Counted from the stretch's first letter, positions 23,612-34,315 are shown. The stretch is DNA of 44,217 nt from Candidatus Zhuqueibacterota bacterium (GCA_029262035.1 JAJDAE010000154.1:1-44217); one strand, 5' to 3'. Notes: generated by a model not told the origin, from the sequence alone. A program made the numbers and translations.

Positions 23612-25513
23612 ATGAATTATAAAAAAACGGGATTTGTATTCCCGTTACTTTTTTTTAGCATGGTTGGGATAGTCTTTTCACAAGGGCAACAAGCTTTGGG
23701 CTATGGATCGTACTACCCGAGGTTTTCTAAAATAGGGTTTAGTCGGAATTTAAATGTCTTTGAATGGAATTATCGCTTGAACTATCAAAAACAAATAGAT
23801 AATAAACTACACTTCCAAGTCAGAGAAGATTTTCGCTCGACCCTGCAAAGCGTATTCTCAGGCGACAATTGGAAAGATGATCAGAACCTGGATATTGGTC
23901 TTCGGTTTTCAATTTCTCCCCAAATACAGGCAAGTACATCTTTCAATTCAAAAATTTTAATCGATCCGTTAGATAATACCTCAAGTCTTTCAACTGGTGA
24001 GAGCTTCGATAACGATTTTACCTCCACGGCCGGCAAAGTAGACTTTATATATAAACCCATTTCAAATCTCACCATCTCGCCGTCTGTAACCACGAAATGG
24101 CAAACTCAGTTAGAACAAAAAGACCACGGTTACGGTTTTGGGCTGGATGCAAACATAGACAGGTTTGATCTCGACAAGTCTAAAAACGATTTCTCTTTCT
24201 CCGGACAGTTGGTTTCTTTTCCACAAAGAAAAAACCATGACCTACATATAAAATATCGTATTGAACGGCAGTTTTATGAATCAACGGCTGACACCTTAAA
24301 TATTGTTGTTGACAGACTGCGGCGGGATAGCTTTGGCCTCGAAGACAATGAAGTTTTTGTTCGCAATCTTGTACAAACAAATCGTGGGTTTGAGAACAGA
24401 CTAAGTTACAGGATTGCTGAAGATGCAACCTTGTTTATCAACAACGCACTTTACGCCACCAGCTTTAGAATTAATAACTTAAAAAATGATGAGAACAAAC
24501 TTAAAAAAGATGACACCGGGTTTGAATCTAACAACTCATTTCGCTTTAATTATGCCAATAAAAATTGGTTTACGACTGTTGGGTGGGAATCACGGCTAAA
24601 AAACCGTGAAGATAACAGGGAAGATAAAACACCTGATCCATTTGGTCTTAATCCCACGGTTGGGTTCGGTACAGAGTCTGCTTTGGTAAAGTTGAGTGGA
24701 ATTGCCGGGGTAAAAATATCGAACAAGGACTCCCTCGGAGCAGCAGCCAGCGTGTCAAAATTTCAATACGAAACAACCAACGAAACCAATCCGAATGATC
24801 ACGATCAGCAAAAATGGCAGTTTACCCTGGCACATTCACACCAATTCAGTCGAGACTTGAAGCTCGTTTGGCGTGCGAGTGCTTTTCTAAACCACTTCGT
24901 TTTTATTTCCGGCAATATCAGTAGCGGCAATAACTGGGAAAGAAATTTTCAACTTGCACCCCAAGTTATCTATGAACCAAACAGCAAGTTTTATTTTCAG
25001 CAAAAGTTTACTGTACGGGCAAAATACCAGACTTTTGATTTTGATCAACAGGAAATAAGCAACCGCAACTCTGTAAGCCGACAATTTCTAGTAAACAATC
25101 ATAGCTTTTATCGTCTGTCCCACCAAAATCGGATTGAACTTGCTTTTAATTATGAACTTGCTGAACAGGGAAAGTTTTTCTTTGACTTGTGGCGGCAGAC
25201 ACTTGCGCTTTCCTGGCATAGCATCGAAACTCAATTACTCTACAAACATCGCTTTAATAACGGACTATATTTTTCTACCGGTGCACACGTTTTTCAACAA
25301 ACTCGGTGGCAACACAAACAAAAAACTTCTGGTGAATCAGAAAAAAATGTACAATCAAAGCACACAAACTACGGTCCTATAGTTGAAATATCCTACAAAC
25401 CCGATAATACAATGGAAGTTGTCTTGTCTGGAAACGTTCAAATTTCCGAACCCTTTCAGCGAAAAAGAGAATACATACAAAATTACGATATCAATTTAAA
25501 CTGGTTTTTTTAA
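23612..25513 (+). CDS. Exported, probable outer-membrane beta-barrel protein, unrecognised family
   Basis: 633 residues with a signal peptide (MNYKKTGFVFPLLFFSMVGI then VFSQ). After it, the chain shows alternating polar/hydrophobic stretches rich in Asn, Asp, Phe and Tyr. These are separated by turns, for example FNWRLNYQ-like strands, SLSTGESFDNDFTSTAGKVD, and repeated W/F-ended segments. It closes with YDINLNWFF, whose terminal Phe is typical of barrel proteins inserted by BamA. No plug, TonB box or catalytic motif is visible. I do not recognise the family. It follows the DUF502 gene by nine bases and precedes the RsbW-like gene by 17, so all are probably one operon. A cell-envelope role is therefore likely but unproven. 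Confidence 0.7.
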   Translation: MNYKKTGFVFPLLFFSMVGIVFSQGQQALGYGSYYPRFSKIGFSRNLNVFEWNYRLNYQKQIDNKLHFQVREDFRSTLQSVFSGDNWKDDQNLDIGLRFSISPQIQASTSFNSKILIDPLDNTSSLSTGESFDNDFTSTAGKVDFIYKPISNLTISPSVTTKWQTQLEQKDHGYGFGLDANIDRFDLDKSKNDFSFSGQLVSFPQRKNHDLHIKYRIERQFYESTADTLNIVVDRLRRDSFGLEDNEVFVRNLVQTNRGFENRLSYRIAEDATLFINNALYATSFRINNLKNDENKLKKDDTGFESNNSFRFNYANKNWFTTVGWESRLKNREDNREDKTPDPFGLNPTVGFGTESALVKLSGIAGVKISNKDSLGAAASVSKFQYETTNETNPNDHDQQKWQFTLAHSHQFSRDLKLVWRASAFLNHFVFISGNISSGNNWERNFQLAPQVIYEPNSKFYFQQKFTVRAKYQTFDFDQQEISNRNSVSRQFLVNNHSFYRLSHQNRIELAFNYELAEQGKFFFDLWRQTLALSWHSIETQLLYKHRFNNGLYFSTGAHVFQQTRWQHKQKTSGESEKNVQSKHTNYGPIVEISYKPDNTMEVVLSGNVQISEPFQRKREYIQNYDINLNWFF

Positions 25514-25530
25514 AACAAAGGGAACACCTC

Positions 25531-25947
25531 GTGGCAGAAAAAAAAGATGTCAAACTTGTTATTCCAAGTAGCCTGAACCAGATTGAAATAGTTGAAAAAG
25601 CCACTGAAAAAACTGCCGATAAAATGAATTTTACAGAAGAGGAAAAGGATAGCCTGGCCATTGCAGTTACCGAAGCAGTGAACAATGCCATTTTACATGG
25701 AAACAAGCAAGACAAAAATAAAAAGGTTACTGTAACTTTTCAACTAGAGGAAAAAAGGCTGGTGGTCCGCATTAAAGACGAAGGACCCGGGTTTAACCCT
25801 GAACAGGTAAGCGACCCATTAGCGCCGGAAAATCTATTGAAGGAAAGTGGGCGCGGCATTTTTATTTTATCTTCTTTAATGGACGAAATCAAATATGATT
25901 TTGATGAAAATGGTACTGAAATTATTTTGGTAAAAAATAAGTCCTGA
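25531..25947 (+). CDS. RsbW-like serine kinase / anti-sigma factor (HATPase_c_2)
   Basis: 138 residues from GTG 25531 with AAGGGA upstream. The GHKL ATP-binding motifs are present: N box in TEAVNNAILHGN (Glu48, Asn51-52), G1 in KDEGPGF (Asp83-Gly87) and G2 in SGRGIFIL (107-113). Proteins of this size either bind a sigma factor or phosphorylate a STAS anti-anti-sigma protein in partner-switching systems. Two RsbU-type phosphatases that could reverse such phosphorylation lie 3-6 kb downstream; no STAS protein or sigma factor is in the window. The 3' 208 bases, including the G1 and G2 codons, are overlapped antisense by the end of the LysM gene. It is the last gene of the DUF92 operon. Confidence 0.88.
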   Translation: MAEKKDVKLVIPSSLNQIEIVEKATEKTADKMNFTEEEKDSLAIAVTEAVNNAILHGNKQDKNKKVTVTFQLEEKRLVVRIKDEGPGFNPEQVSDPLAPENLLKESGRGIFILSSLMDEIKYDFDENGTEIILVKNKS

Positions 25948-26963
25948 GCGCCCGAAACAACAGTCACGTCTCCCAAAACTACTTCTTCACTCTTTTCTTT
26001 GTATTTATCCCGCTCACCGGTTTCAAAGACTAATTCTGCCAAAGAGACGTTTGTCGGCTGCAAATCATTCTCAGCAACAATTTTCTCTGATTGTTCTAAC
26101 TCCGGTATCAACAAAACCTGTCCCGGATAGATTAGATCAGCATTTTTTAGTATCTTTCGATTGGCATCAAAAAGAATGGCATACTTCAACATATCGCCAT
26201 AATACCTCAGAGCAATTTTTGAAAGCCAATCTCCTTTTTTTACTTTATACTCAGCAATAATGCCTTTGGGTATAATCTCTTCAATGGAAAGCTCCGCAGC
26301 TGAAGAGCTTTCTTCTTCTTTCTTTTGATGAACTCTTTTGTTCTGTGACCGCTTATTCATGATTTTTGAATTCTGCTCCGGGATGCTGTTTGGGGTACTA
26401 AAGTAAGATTGCTTAGATACCAAATCATTCTGTGCAAGCAGTCTCTTGGCTGTAACATCACGCGTTCTTATTCCCGACCTATTCTCCTGGCCTGGAATTA
26501 AAGTAATTTGTTTGTTTCGATTCACTGAGACTGTGAACTTGGAAACATAATCAAGGAGGTTAGTCGCGATTTTTACTCCGGAAACATTAGATTCATCAAA
26601 ATACTTTACAGCAACAATTGCTTTATATTGGCCAAGTTTCAGGCCCGTCAATGGAATATCAACTGTGCTTTCTGTCCCGGGAACGATAAAAGCTTCCGTG
26701 ACAAACCGGTTATGGTAAATATTTCCATTAGTATAAATCTCTGCCCAGATCCGTGGTGCAAAGTCAGTCTTGCCCGTATTCCTAAGCCTAATTCGCAGGG
26801 CAATATCGGAATCGTTTTGGATTGGGAAACTATCAACTATTTCCAAGTTTTTGGCAAAGTTGAATAATGTTTCTTTGTGCACTTGAAAACCAAGAAGTCT
26901 GCTCTGTGTGCACAAAGAAACAAGTAGAACGATTAAATGAATGTGCTGTAGCTGCTGTCTCAT
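25740..26963 (-). CDS. Exported LysM-domain protein with antisense-overlapping tail
   Basis: 407 residues. An N-terminal signal-like helix (about 8-25) is followed by a beta-rich domain (about 40-150) resembling an Ig/CARDB-type fold (IALRIRLRNTGKTDFAPRIW and then VPGTESTVDIPL). A basic, low-complexity linker (about 195-225) leads to one LysM domain (239-289: YKVKKGDWLSKIALRYYG to YPGQVLLIPEL), which binds peptidoglycan or similar glycans. After about residue 338 the frame runs antisense through the RsbW-like gene for 69 codons. This tail looks non-homologous and serine-rich, so the ancestral stop was probably lost or the tail is incidental. Function may be envelope scaffolding; it is not a recognisable enzyme. 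Confidence 0.72.
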   Translation of the reverse strand: MRQQLQHIHLIVLLVSLCTQSRLLGFQVHKETLFNFAKNLEIVDSFPIQNDSDIALRIRLRNTGKTDFAPRIWAEIYTNGNIYHNRFVTEAFIVPGTESTVDIPLTGLKLGQYKAIVAVKYFDESNVSGVKIATNLLDYVSKFTVSVNRNKQITLIPGQENRSGIRTRDVTAKRLLAQNDLVSKQSYFSTPNSIPEQNSKIMNKRSQNKRVHQKKEEESSSAAELSIEEIIPKGIIAEYKVKKGDWLSKIALRYYGDMLKYAILFDANRKILKNADLIYPGQVLLIPELEQSEKIVAENDLQPTNVSLAELVFETGERDKYKEKSEEVVLGDVTVVSGAQDLFFTKIISVPFSSKSYLISSIKEDKIKMPRPLSFNRFSGANGSLTCSGLNPGPSSLMRTTSLFSSS

Positions 26964-27465
26964 GATGAAGTCGAATTGTTTAGCAAGTTAGAATTTCCCG
27001 GTGTAAATTTTCACTCTTTTAGGCAAGAGATGTGCCATAAACCTTTCTTCAAAAAACGATTTCAATAAACATTATTGTGAAAGCACGGGAAAATGTAGGT
27101 TTTAGCAAAAATGATAAAATTGGTTAGTTTTTATCCACTTTCCTGGTAAGTGGACAACTTTAGGGCTATTTTGGGCAAAATTTGCATCTTATTATTATAA
27201 TTTCATAAAATATTTGACTCTTATGAGAATTTTTTACATGATCTTGAAGAAAAGTATTCTTACGTTTTTTTACATCATCACTGGCGGGAAAATAGCACCG
27301 CAACAACCAAAACTCGAAGAACAACACAATAGTGTACCCCACTTCTTAACATCCTATTTTACAACAAACAATTATCAACACTATTCTGTTTAAATCATCC
27401 GGACAACGGGGTCAACAAAAAACTTCTGCTATCATTTTTTGAATGAATAATTCTGAATTTATAAG
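26964..27465. other. AT-rich intergenic region with one perfect inverted repeat
   Basis: No gene is supported here. TCCACTT (27134-27140) and AAGTGGA (27148-27154) form a perfect inverted repeat around TCCTGGT, a possible operator. A TTGACT-N17-CATGAT promoter-like pair (27215-27243) precedes a 51-residue frame (27238-27393) with no convincing ribosome site or recognisable protein features, which I do not call. Confidence 0.35.
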
Positions 27466-27494
27466 TTGATTTAGACTAAAAAATATCTTAAAAT
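27466..27494 (+). promoter_or_regulatory. Sigma-70-type promoter of thiC
   Basis: TTGATT (27466-27471), 17 bases and TAAAAT (27489-27494). The predicted start of transcription near 27501 coincides with the first base-paired element of the TPP riboswitch, which supports the assignment. Confidence 0.65.
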
Positions 27495-27501
27495 TCAAAC
27501 A

Positions 27502-27583
27502 AGCTATAGGGGCGCTGATAAAAAATTGGCTGAGACTTGTCCCTTAGAACCTGATCCAGGTAATTCTGGCGAAGGGAATGGCT
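27502..27583 (+). ncRNA. TPP riboswitch (THI element)
   Basis: The conserved THI-box parts are in order: GGGGCGC, then GGCTGAGA, then CCCTTAGAACCTGATC, then GGTAATTCTGGCGAAGGGA. Closing stem P1 is AGCTAT (27502-27507) with ATGGCT (27578-27583). It sits directly upstream of thiC, the usual target. Thiamine pyrophosphate binding would stabilise P1 and free the downstream terminator. Confidence 0.95.
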
Positions 27584-27602
27584 CAATTCTATTTTGCTTA
27601 TT

Positions 27603-27649
27603 AAGCCGTTTTTCCGTCCCACTATCCGGTTTGGAAAAATGGCTTTTTT
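27603..27649 (+). terminator. Riboswitch-controlled terminator before thiC
   Basis: AAGCCGTTTTTCC (27603-27615) pairs with GGAAAAATGGCTT (27633-27645), with one G-U pair, and is followed by a T-run. The alternative pairing of AATGGCT (27577-27583) with AGCCGTT (27604-27610) would destroy both P1 and this stem, giving an OFF-when-bound switch. Confidence 0.88.
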
Positions 27650-27664
27650 ATTCATATTTTTTAG

Positions 27665-29089
<1,425 letters not shown>

Positions 29090-29100
29090 ATTCTATATTT

Positions 29101-29136
29101 AAGCCGGGTTCAAAAATGAACCCGGCTTTCATTTTA
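29101..29136 (+). terminator. Intrinsic terminator after thiC
   Basis: AAGCCGGGTTCA (29101-29112) pairs perfectly with TGAACCCGGCTT (29117-29128) around AAAA, followed by a T-rich run. It starts 12 bases after the thiC stop. Confidence 0.92.
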
Positions 29137-29283
29137 TTCAAACTCCCGTTTTAAAACCTGACGAAAAAATTACAGAAAAGGATCTAAAAGCAATAACTTA
29201 AACTGTTTTTTTTCGTTTACAAAGACTATTCACTTTCTTAACTTTATCTTAATCCGGTCAATTCATCTTTCCATGTATCATTT

Positions 29284-31719
29284 ATGGCTACAAAAAAGTC
29301 GATAATTATTACTGTTATTTTGGGAATGCTGAGCGCTGCTATCTTCTTTTCACTATACCTCGATTATGCGCCGCAGGCATCGGTGGATTTAAAATATTCG
29401 CGCCAGGAGGTTATTGCCCTGGCAAAAAAATATTTGGCAGAACTTGGATACGATACATCCAGGTTAACCAGTGACGCCAACTTCAGGTTTGACTCTGGCG
29501 GCGCCTTCTATCTAGACCATTCAATCGGTCTTAAACAGGCCAACAGAATCTTTCGCTCAGACTCACTATTGCTGCATTCCTGGGACATCTATTTTTATGA
29601 CAAAAAACTTGCCCCCAGCCGAATGACCGATCAGTTCAACGTAACGGTTTCACCGACGGGCAAAGTTTTTGGTTTTCGGCATCGCCTTACTGACTCAACG
29701 ACATCTGCCTCGGTAAGTCAGATGGAAGCACGATTATTGGCAGAAAAGTTTCTTCAGGAACAGGGTCATAAAATTAACCGGCTGGAGTTACAAAAGTCCT
29801 CGGTCAACGAGCTGTCCTCACGCAATGATTACACGTTTCACTGGACTTCCAAGGATTCCATGTTCAATATGTTGCCTCAAATATGGGTTGATATTCATGG
29901 CAACAAAATCGGCCGGTATCAATTCAACCTACAGGAACCCGAGGCTTTTCGACAGAATTTCAGCAGCTCACAAACAACCGTCACCTACATCGTAGTCGCA
30001 TCCTCCATAGCCGCTTTTGTACTTTTAATTTTTATTATTACTGTATTTTTGAAAAAATATCACGATGGTGAAGTTGGTGTCAAAACCGGCATTTACATCT
30101 TTGCGGTGCTTTTCGGTATTATTCTATTGGAGCTGTCTCTGCGGTTTACAACAATCGGCTATGGCACCGGGATAGGAGATGTAAATCGTTTTAATGTTAG
30201 AGTTCTGGTATTCATCCTAACTGCATTTATTGTGCAGGCTTTTCTGGCAGCAATGGTTTTCGCAGGGTGGAGTGTCGGCGAGTCTTCTGCACGGCGCGGT
30301 TGGTCTGACAAATTAAAAGCCATAGATGGTTTTATTTTTAAAAAACCGTTTACCTTTGAATTTGCTAATTCCATTCTCAGAGGTTATAGTTTCGGCTTCA
30401 TTATTCTTGCAATTATTACCAGTTTAGTTGCAGTAATAGATTTACGCTCAAACATTGGCATGTTCTTTTTGGGATTTAGCGGCATACCCGAATCTTTTTT
30501 TCCTTCTCTCAGTGCCATTTTACTGGCACTGAGAATTTCGCTCTTAAATGAAATTGTATTTCGTTTCTTCTTTATTGCCTGGCTAAGAGAAAAAACCAAA
30601 AAGACATGGCACGGCATCATTATTTCTTCTTTTCTTTGGATGCTCATCGCTTTCAATTTATGGGACTCACCATTTGGATTTACTAATTTCACTTTTCTGT
30701 TTCCTGCTTATTTTGGATTAAGTCTTATCTTTGGACTAATCGTTGTAAAGTATGACCTGCTAACGTCAATCGTTACAAATTTCATTATTTTGCTATTTGG
30801 CTACGCTGCCCCTATTCTGATTTCATCATCGCCAATCTATCAAACACAAGAGTGGTTTCTTTATTTTTTCCTGGCCATTCCACTAATTGCTGCAGCCATT
30901 GCCATCTTTAAAAAACAAAATTTCTCTTTTTCAGTGGAACTGACTCCCACGCATATCAAAAGAATATCTGAGCGTGAACGCATGGCAAAAGAACTCGAGA
31001 TTGCCCGAAATGTACAAATGAGCCTGCTGCCGAAACAAACCCCACTTGCAGAAGGCTATGACATCGCCGGAATTTGTATCCCCGCTTTAGAGGTCGGCGG
31101 TGATTATTATGATTTTTTTAGTCTGGGCAATAATTGTCTGGGCATTGCAATCGGTGACGTTTCCGGCAAGGGTGTTCCCGCAGCAATATATATGACCCTG
31201 ACAAAAGGTATTCTGCAATCGCATGCAAGCGAGAGTCTCTCCCCAAAAGATGTTCTCAACAAACTGAACCGGCAGATGTACCAAAACATTGAGCGAAACA
31301 GTTTTGTGAGTTTATTTTACGCAGTGCTTGATATGAAGAAGAACAAAGTTTGCTTTTCCAGGGCAGGACACAACCCCGCAATACTTGTCCAGCAAAGTAC
31401 CAACAAGAGTACGACAATTCAACCCAATGGGCTGGCTGTAGGCTTGGAGTCGGGCACACAGTTTAACTCTTTTTTGGAAGAACATGAACTGCCACTTCAA
31501 AGCGGTGATATTATGGTTTTTTATACCGATGGCTTTACTGAAGCCAGCAACGAAAACGGAGAAGAGTTTGGTGAGGAAAAACTTGAAAAAATTATATCTG
31601 AAAACAAAAACACATCAGCAAATGGATTAATACAAACCGTGGTTCGTTCCGTAAAGGGTTTTGTTGGCAACCACCCCCAACATGACGACATGACGATGGT
31701 TGTCGTGAGAGCACTATAA
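29284..31719 (+). CDS. CPBP-like membrane domain fused to SpoIIE/RsbU-type PP2C phosphatase
   Basis: 811 residues. One N-terminal helix (about 6-27) precedes an extracytoplasmic region with two PepSY-like repeats (EVIALAKKYLAELGYDTSRL and EARLLAEKFLQEQGHKINRL). Then about eight helices (230-555) include LLNEIVFRFFFIAWLREKTK, resembling the first motif of CPBP (CAAX protease-like) proteins. The expected second Glu and later His residues are not evident, so proteolysis is doubtful. A helical linker (ERERMAKELEIARNVQMSLL) leads to the phosphatase: GGDYYD (605-610), GDVSGKG with Asp625, GHNP (695-698), YTDG with Asp749 and HDDMTM (800-805). All metal-binding acids are present, so it can probably dephosphorylate a STAS protein. 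The second phosphatase gene starts 13 bases downstream. Confidence 0.88.
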   Translation: MATKKSIIITVILGMLSAAIFFSLYLDYAPQASVDLKYSRQEVIALAKKYLAELGYDTSRLTSDANFRFDSGGAFYLDHSIGLKQANRIFRSDSLLLHSWDIYFYDKKLAPSRMTDQFNVTVSPTGKVFGFRHRLTDSTTSASVSQMEARLLAEKFLQEQGHKINRLELQKSSVNELSSRNDYTFHWTSKDSMFNMLPQIWVDIHGNKIGRYQFNLQEPEAFRQNFSSSQTTVTYIVVASSIAAFVLLIFIITVFLKKYHDGEVGVKTGIYIFAVLFGIILLELSLRFTTIGYGTGIGDVNRFNVRVLVFILTAFIVQAFLAAMVFAGWSVGESSARRGWSDKLKAIDGFIFKKPFTFEFANSILRGYSFGFIILAIITSLVAVIDLRSNIGMFFLGFSGIPESFFPSLSAILLALRISLLNEIVFRFFFIAWLREKTKKTWHGIIISSFLWMLIAFNLWDSPFGFTNFTFLFPAYFGLSLIFGLIVVKYDLLTSIVTNFIILLFGYAAPILISSSPIYQTQEWFLYFFLAIPLIAAAIAIFKKQNFSFSVELTPTHIKRISERERMAKELEIARNVQMSLLPKQTPLAEGYDIAGICIPALEVGGDYYDFFSLGNNCLGIAIGDVSGKGVPAAIYMTLTKGILQSHASESLSPKDVLNKLNRQMYQNIERNSFVSLFYAVLDMKKNKVCFSRAGHNPAILVQQSTNKSTTIQPNGLAVGLESGTQFNSFLEEHELPLQSGDIMVFYTDGFTEASNENGEEFGEEKLEKIISENKNTSANGLIQTVVRSVKGFVGNHPQHDDMTMVVVRAL

Positions 31720-31732
31720 AAGGAAGTTTAAT

Positions 31733-34315
31733 TTGTCTACAGGAAACTTTTCCATTCTGTCCAGATATTCTGAGCTTTGGTCGCGACTGTCAGAGCTAAA
31801 AACCAATCCGAAAATTGCATTACTTGATGCAATAGTGTGGTTTGTAACTTTCCTTGCCTACCTTTACCCCCTGGATGCGTTTTCGGCTCTCCGACCTTTT
31901 CTGATTATAGTCAATATCTATTTTCTAATCAGGTTAGCAGTTTTTGTTGACAAAACTATCAGACCACCGACCGAAATATTGCTCACACTCTTTTTTCTAC
32001 TAGCATTCTGCGATACCTTAATTATAAAATCTTGTCTAACCAACACTATTCTGTATCCTGCTTTTTTTCCTAAGATAATCCACCTGTTACTGGTTTCCTT
32101 TTTAGCTTTAATTTTTAGTTTGATCCTGGTAACAAACTCCAAGGGCAAGGGAGGTGTTTTAATTGTCGCATTCCTAATTTGTATACCTGCTTTGGAAGTA
32201 TTAGGAAGCCAACACTTTTTCCTTCTAATTGCGCTTCAGGTAGCCTTGTTTTTATACTTACTGAAAAAAACATCCTGGCTGGAAGAATTAACTAAAGCCG
32301 AACTCTATATTTCACTTCCACTTTTATATTTCGTTTTCACTGGTTTTACGAATTTAAATATTTATGCTTTTCAATCCGAGCCGTTTTCTGAGCTTACCTT
32401 GTGGTATGCCTGGCCAAGACTGCTACACATCGCCTTTAAGATTTATCTGGTGGTACTTTTTCTTAAAATTCCAATTGTTTTAATTTATAATTTTGCCAGC
32501 TTATCGAGAAAGTTAAGAATCTCCGGGATATTTCAATCAACCTTACCGCAATTAATACAGTTAAGCCTTTTACTGCTTATCTTTTATGCATTTCTTGCCG
32601 GGTGGCAGGCCGAAAAAACCCGAAAGGCTATTTGGACTACTTTTGATAAAATAACTTCGGGAGAGGTGAAGTCCGCAGTTTTTAACAGAAGCTTCCGGGC
32701 CTTGCGCTCCAGATCTATTCAAATTCCCGGATACAAGCCCTTTTTTTTACCAGAAGACAGAAGCGACCAAGGAATTATTCAATTGGATATTCTTCCCGGG
32801 TATAAGTCATCCAATTTCTTTTTATTCAGAGAAGCAGAAAACGACGCCGGGGAATCTAAAATCACATATATAAAAATTGATTCTGTTTTCATGCAAATTT
32901 GTTCGGAAAATACTTTTGTACTTGCCGGCACCCATTTGTTGGGTTACCCATATAGTCCCGGAAAAGTGGAGAATTACTTTTATAGACTTATCACCAAAAT
33001 GCCTGTACATATGGGGGAGCGAAATGACAAAAATTTTTACATATTTCCTTTCGGCTTAATACCACACAAACCTGAATGGCAAATACAAGCAGCCCTGAGA
33101 GAATACGAGCAGAATACGCCGGACTTAACGCTGCGGGTTAACAATCAAACAATCTCGAAAAGTTATATCCCGGCAGGCAGATTAATTACACCAATATTCG
33201 ACTCTTCATTCAATAAAAACGGCTTCTTTGCATTTGATGTTTTATTTGTACCAAACCTTGACTTATTTACATCAACTTTATCCAGCTACGTTCTTCTGCT
33301 CATAATTTTGTTCTTTTTGATAAATACTGTGGTAACCAAAAGAATGATTACTTTTGGCGCAGAAATAAACAAAATGATTGTGCAAAAATTTGGTCAATTA
33401 AAGGATGGTATTCGTGAAATTTCCATGGGCAATCTTGACTACAAAGTAAAGGTTGAGGGCAGAGATGAATTTGTTGAACTTGCCGGACATTTCAACCAAA
33501 TGGGAGACAAATTAAAAGAATCTATTGCTGATGTCCGGGAAAAGGAACGGCTCGCTCATGAGCTAACTATCGCAAAAAAAGTTCAACTGGACTTACTGCC
33601 AAAGAAGTTGCCAAATGTACCCGGTTTTCAGGTAGCCGCAATATTGGAAACTGCGAATGAGGTCGGTGGTGATTTTTATGACGTCATTGAGCTGGACAAA
33701 AATCGCTTCCTGTTTACAATTGGTGATGTTTCCGGCAAGGGCACCTCTGCCGCTTTTTATATGGCTCAATGCATCAGCCTGATAAGATACTCTCCACAAT
33801 TCACAGATGAACCCGAAAAAATCGCTGTTAAATTAAATGAATACTTTTCAGGCTCCTTCATAGATAAACAGATATTTGTTACGGCAATCCTTGGAGTTAT
33901 TGACATCAAAAAAGAACTCATAACTTTTGTTCGAGCCGGGCACACAAAGCCTATTTTGGTTAAAGCCGATAAAGAAACTGATGTTTTGGAATTAAGTCAA
34001 AATGGAATCGGGCTGGGAATACAAAAAAATCGAGGCGAATTCACTAAAGCCCTCGAAGTTAGAGCGCAGAAATTTCAAGCCGGAGATTTAATGGTTTTTT
34101 ATACTGACGGAATTGAAGAGGCTGCTGTCGGCAAGCAAGGCGCTGGAGAAGAAGTATCTTACTATTCTATTGAGAGATTAAAAGGTAAGCTAAGTGATTC
34201 ACGAAGCATGACTTCAAAAAAAATTGTTGATGTTATTAAGGCAGATATAAAATCTTTTTATGGTGACGCCAGTCAAGTTGATGACTATACACTTTTAGTT
34301 ATTAAGAAAACTTGA
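31733..34315 (+). CDS. HAMP-linked SpoIIE/RsbU-type PP2C phosphatase with membrane sensor
   Basis: 860 residues from TTG 31733 (AAAGGAAG upstream). About eight helices (roughly 30-290) are followed by an extracytoplasmic domain (about 290-515). Then come a last helix (518-535), a HAMP domain (about 536-590, ending ELAGHFNQMGDKLKESI) and the phosphatase. Signature residues are intact: GGDFYD (645-650), GDVSGKG (664-670, Asp665), AGHTKP, YTDG with Asp792 and VDDYTLLV. Ligand sensing outside would be passed through HAMP to STAS-protein dephosphorylation; this is inferred from family knowledge. The gene is directly downstream of the CPBP-fused phosphatase. Its stop overlaps the convergent OmpA-fusion gene by 21 bases. 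Confidence 0.9.
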   Translation: MSTGNFSILSRYSELWSRLSELKTNPKIALLDAIVWFVTFLAYLYPLDAFSALRPFLIIVNIYFLIRLAVFVDKTIRPPTEILLTLFFLLAFCDTLIIKSCLTNTILYPAFFPKIIHLLLVSFLALIFSLILVTNSKGKGGVLIVAFLICIPALEVLGSQHFFLLIALQVALFLYLLKKTSWLEELTKAELYISLPLLYFVFTGFTNLNIYAFQSEPFSELTLWYAWPRLLHIAFKIYLVVLFLKIPIVLIYNFASLSRKLRISGIFQSTLPQLIQLSLLLLIFYAFLAGWQAEKTRKAIWTTFDKITSGEVKSAVFNRSFRALRSRSIQIPGYKPFFLPEDRSDQGIIQLDILPGYKSSNFFLFREAENDAGESKITYIKIDSVFMQICSENTFVLAGTHLLGYPYSPGKVENYFYRLITKMPVHMGERNDKNFYIFPFGLIPHKPEWQIQAALREYEQNTPDLTLRVNNQTISKSYIPAGRLITPIFDSSFNKNGFFAFDVLFVPNLDLFTSTLSSYVLLLIILFFLINTVVTKRMITFGAEINKMIVQKFGQLKDGIREISMGNLDYKVKVEGRDEFVELAGHFNQMGDKLKESIADVREKERLAHELTIAKKVQLDLLPKKLPNVPGFQVAAILETANEVGGDFYDVIELDKNRFLFTIGDVSGKGTSAAFYMAQCISLIRYSPQFTDEPEKIAVKLNEYFSGSFIDKQIFVTAILGVIDIKKELITFVRAGHTKPILVKADKETDVLELSQNGIGLGIQKNRGEFTKALEVRAQKFQAGDLMVFYTDGIEEAAVGKQGAGEEVSYYSIERLKGKLSDSRSMTSKKIVDVIKADIKSFYGDASQVDDYTLLVIKKT

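Noticed and set aside
27238-27393. 51-residue frame between a promoter-like pair and the thiC promoter
   Set aside because: The start codon lies inside the candidate -10 region, the ribosome site is weak, and the composition is like AT-rich non-coding DNA.
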